Source of the DNA: Legionellaceae bacterium
GTDB lineage: Bacteria; Pseudomonadota; Gammaproteobacteria; Legionellales; Legionellaceae
DNA: 6,518 nt
Assembly (NCBI GenBank): GCA_023266075.1
Contig: JAHFRX010000085.1
Coordinates: forward strand, 1 to 6,518
Reading direction: 5' to 3'
A model generated the notes under the pieces. The model ran no database searches and had not been told where the DNA came from. It worked only from the letters and a program-made list of their open reading frames with translations. A program made the translations under genes and the position numbers. Position 1 is the first letter of the stretch. Every line of letters begins with the position of its first letter. Below, piece after piece: positions 5,656 to 6,518 of the stretch.

Positions 5656-6518
5656 TTATGATTTCCCTGCGCGAATGAGTCCACCTAATCCCTCTCGCTC
5701 CAGTGCGCGCTGCAGATGTAAACGAATGTCCGAGGCGTGCTCAAGCTCAAGGACATCAGCGAGAATTTTACGTGCATTGGCCATTGTGAAACTGCGGATA
5801 ATCCACTTCACACGTGGTAAACTTGCAGAGTTCATACTGAGTGTGTCAAATCCCATCGCGAGAAGTAGAATAACCGCGTAAGGATCACTGGCCATCTCAC
5901 CACAAATACCGACCTCAACACCAGCGGAATGTCCACCCTCTACAACCTTGAGCAATGTCTGTAGCATGGCAGGGTGTAGTGCGTCATATAGGCCTGAGAC
6001 GCGCGCGTTATTCCTATCTACGGCTAACATATACTGTGTTAAATCATTACTGCCAATAGAGAGAAAATTGACACGCTTTGCTAACGCTCGTGCTTGATAG
6101 ACAGCTGCTGGAACTTCGATCATGACACCAAGCTCTGGTCTTTCGATAGGTAAATGCTCGTCTATCAGCTCACTGTAGGCTTGATCAATTAAAAAAGTTG
6201 CTTCATCAACTTCGTTAAGGGTGGTGATCATCGGTAGTAAAATACGAAGATTATTTAAATCTTGATTCGCACGCATCATGGCACGCACTTGCATTAAAAA
6301 GACATCGGGATGATCCAATGTAATTCGAATACCGCGCCATCCTAAATAAGGATTGTCTTCTTCGACGGGGAAATACGGAAGTAATTTATCACCACCAATA
6401 TCTAAAGTGCGCATGGTGACTTTTCGGGGTGCAAAAGCCTTTAGGATTTGTCGGTAAATGACATATTGTTCATCCTCTGAAGGGAAGCGATCTCGGCTCA
6501 TAAATGGGATTTCAGAGC
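5656..6518 (-). CDS. ptsP: phosphoenolpyruvate-protein phosphotransferase PtsP (EI-Ntr), C-terminal part (5' end outside window)
   Basis: PtsP is the enzyme I of the nitrogen PTS; it takes phosphate from phosphoenolpyruvate and passes it to NPr (PtsO) and on to EIIA-Ntr (PtsN), a regulatory chain rather than sugar uptake. Visible are about 286 residues of the C-terminal PEP-binding TIM barrel. The frame is open to the right edge, reading SEIPFM before SRDRFPSEDEQ as in E. coli PtsP (TEIPFM), so the ATG at 6501 is internal. Landmarks, numbered from that Met: RTLDIGGDK at 31-39, LGWRGIRI at 53-60, IEVPAAV near 128-134, SIGSNDLTQYMLAVDRNN at 148-165, and the catalytic acid C200 in CGEMASDP. It ends in GLGGLIRAGKS, close to the E. 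coli C-terminus. The GAF sensor and phospho-His domains would be off the window. PtsP rather than sugar PtsI is favoured by these family-specific stretches and by lgt-thyA downstream. Confidence 0.96.
   Translation of the reverse strand, partial: SEIPFMSRDRFPSEDEQYVIYRQILKAFAPRKVTMRTLDIGGDKLLPYFPVEEDNPYLGWRGIRITLDHPDVFLMQVRAMMRANQDLNNLRILLPMITTLNEVDEATFLIDQAYSELIDEHLPIERPELGVMIEVPAAVYQARALAKRVNFLSIGSNDLTQYMLAVDRNNARVSGLYDALHPAMLQTLLKVVEGGHSAGVEVGICGEMASDPYAVILLLAMGFDTLSMNSASLPRVKWIIRSFTMANARKILADVLELEHASDIRLHLQRALEREGLGGLIRAGKS

Larger units (their letters stand above)
4076..6518 (-). other. ptsP-lgt-thyA operon
   Basis: Three same-strand genes are packed with a 16-base gap (ptsP-lgt) and a 59-base overlap (lgt-thyA), with no promoter or terminator evident between them. 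The gene order is the one known in E. coli. A shared transcript beginning upstream of ptsP, beyond the right edge, is inferred. Confidence 0.8.

Noticed and set aside
4949..5881. Plus-strand open frames opposite lgt and ptsP
   Set aside because: Antisense to strongly conserved enzymes, with no start signals or recognisable protein features.

Overview
The window looks like chromosomal DNA of a moderately AT-rich gammaproteobacterium. The best taxonomic clue is the minus-strand gene order ptsP-lgt-thyA, which is the order in Escherichia coli and, from memory, in Legionella. A secreted papain-like protease and a multidomain c-di-GMP protein would fit a Legionella/Coxiella-type lineage, but that finer placement is a guess. 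There is no sign of phage, insertion sequences, CRISPR, tRNA or rRNA.

Layout. Positions 1-737 (+) hold the C-terminal part of a GT4-type glycosyltransferase whose N-terminus lies off the left edge. Positions 729-1805 (-) encode an exported papain-like (C1) cysteine protease, tail to tail with the glycosyltransferase and overlapping it by 9 bases. A 76-base divergent intergenic region (1806-1881) carries a near-consensus sigma-70 promoter for the protease, interleaved with a weaker promoter for the opposite gene. Positions 1882-4098 (+) encode a soluble 738-residue PAS-GGDEF-GGDEF-EAL protein for c-di-GMP turnover. It converges on thyA with a 23-base overlap. From 4076 to the right edge runs a minus-strand operon: the C-terminal part of PtsP (EI-Ntr), then lgt (prolipoprotein diacylglyceryl transferase, GTG start), then thyA (thymidylate synthase). 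The end of lgt and the start of thyA overlap by 59 bases.

How the genes relate. The right half is housekeeping: nitrogen-PTS signalling, lipoprotein maturation and dTMP synthesis, kept together as a translationally compact operon. The left half is accessory: an envelope or extracellular polysaccharide glycosyltransferase, a secreted protease and a c-di-GMP signalling protein. The divergent protease/c-di-GMP pair shares one short promoter region, so co-regulation is plausible but not shown. The most unusual points are the split of catalytic residues between the two GGDEF domains, the altered EAL motif, the interleaved divergent promoters and the long lgt-thyA overlap. I saw no clearly new kind of system. 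The window is gene-dense, has no gene-free stretch longer than 76 bases, and shows no convincing terminator at either convergent junction.
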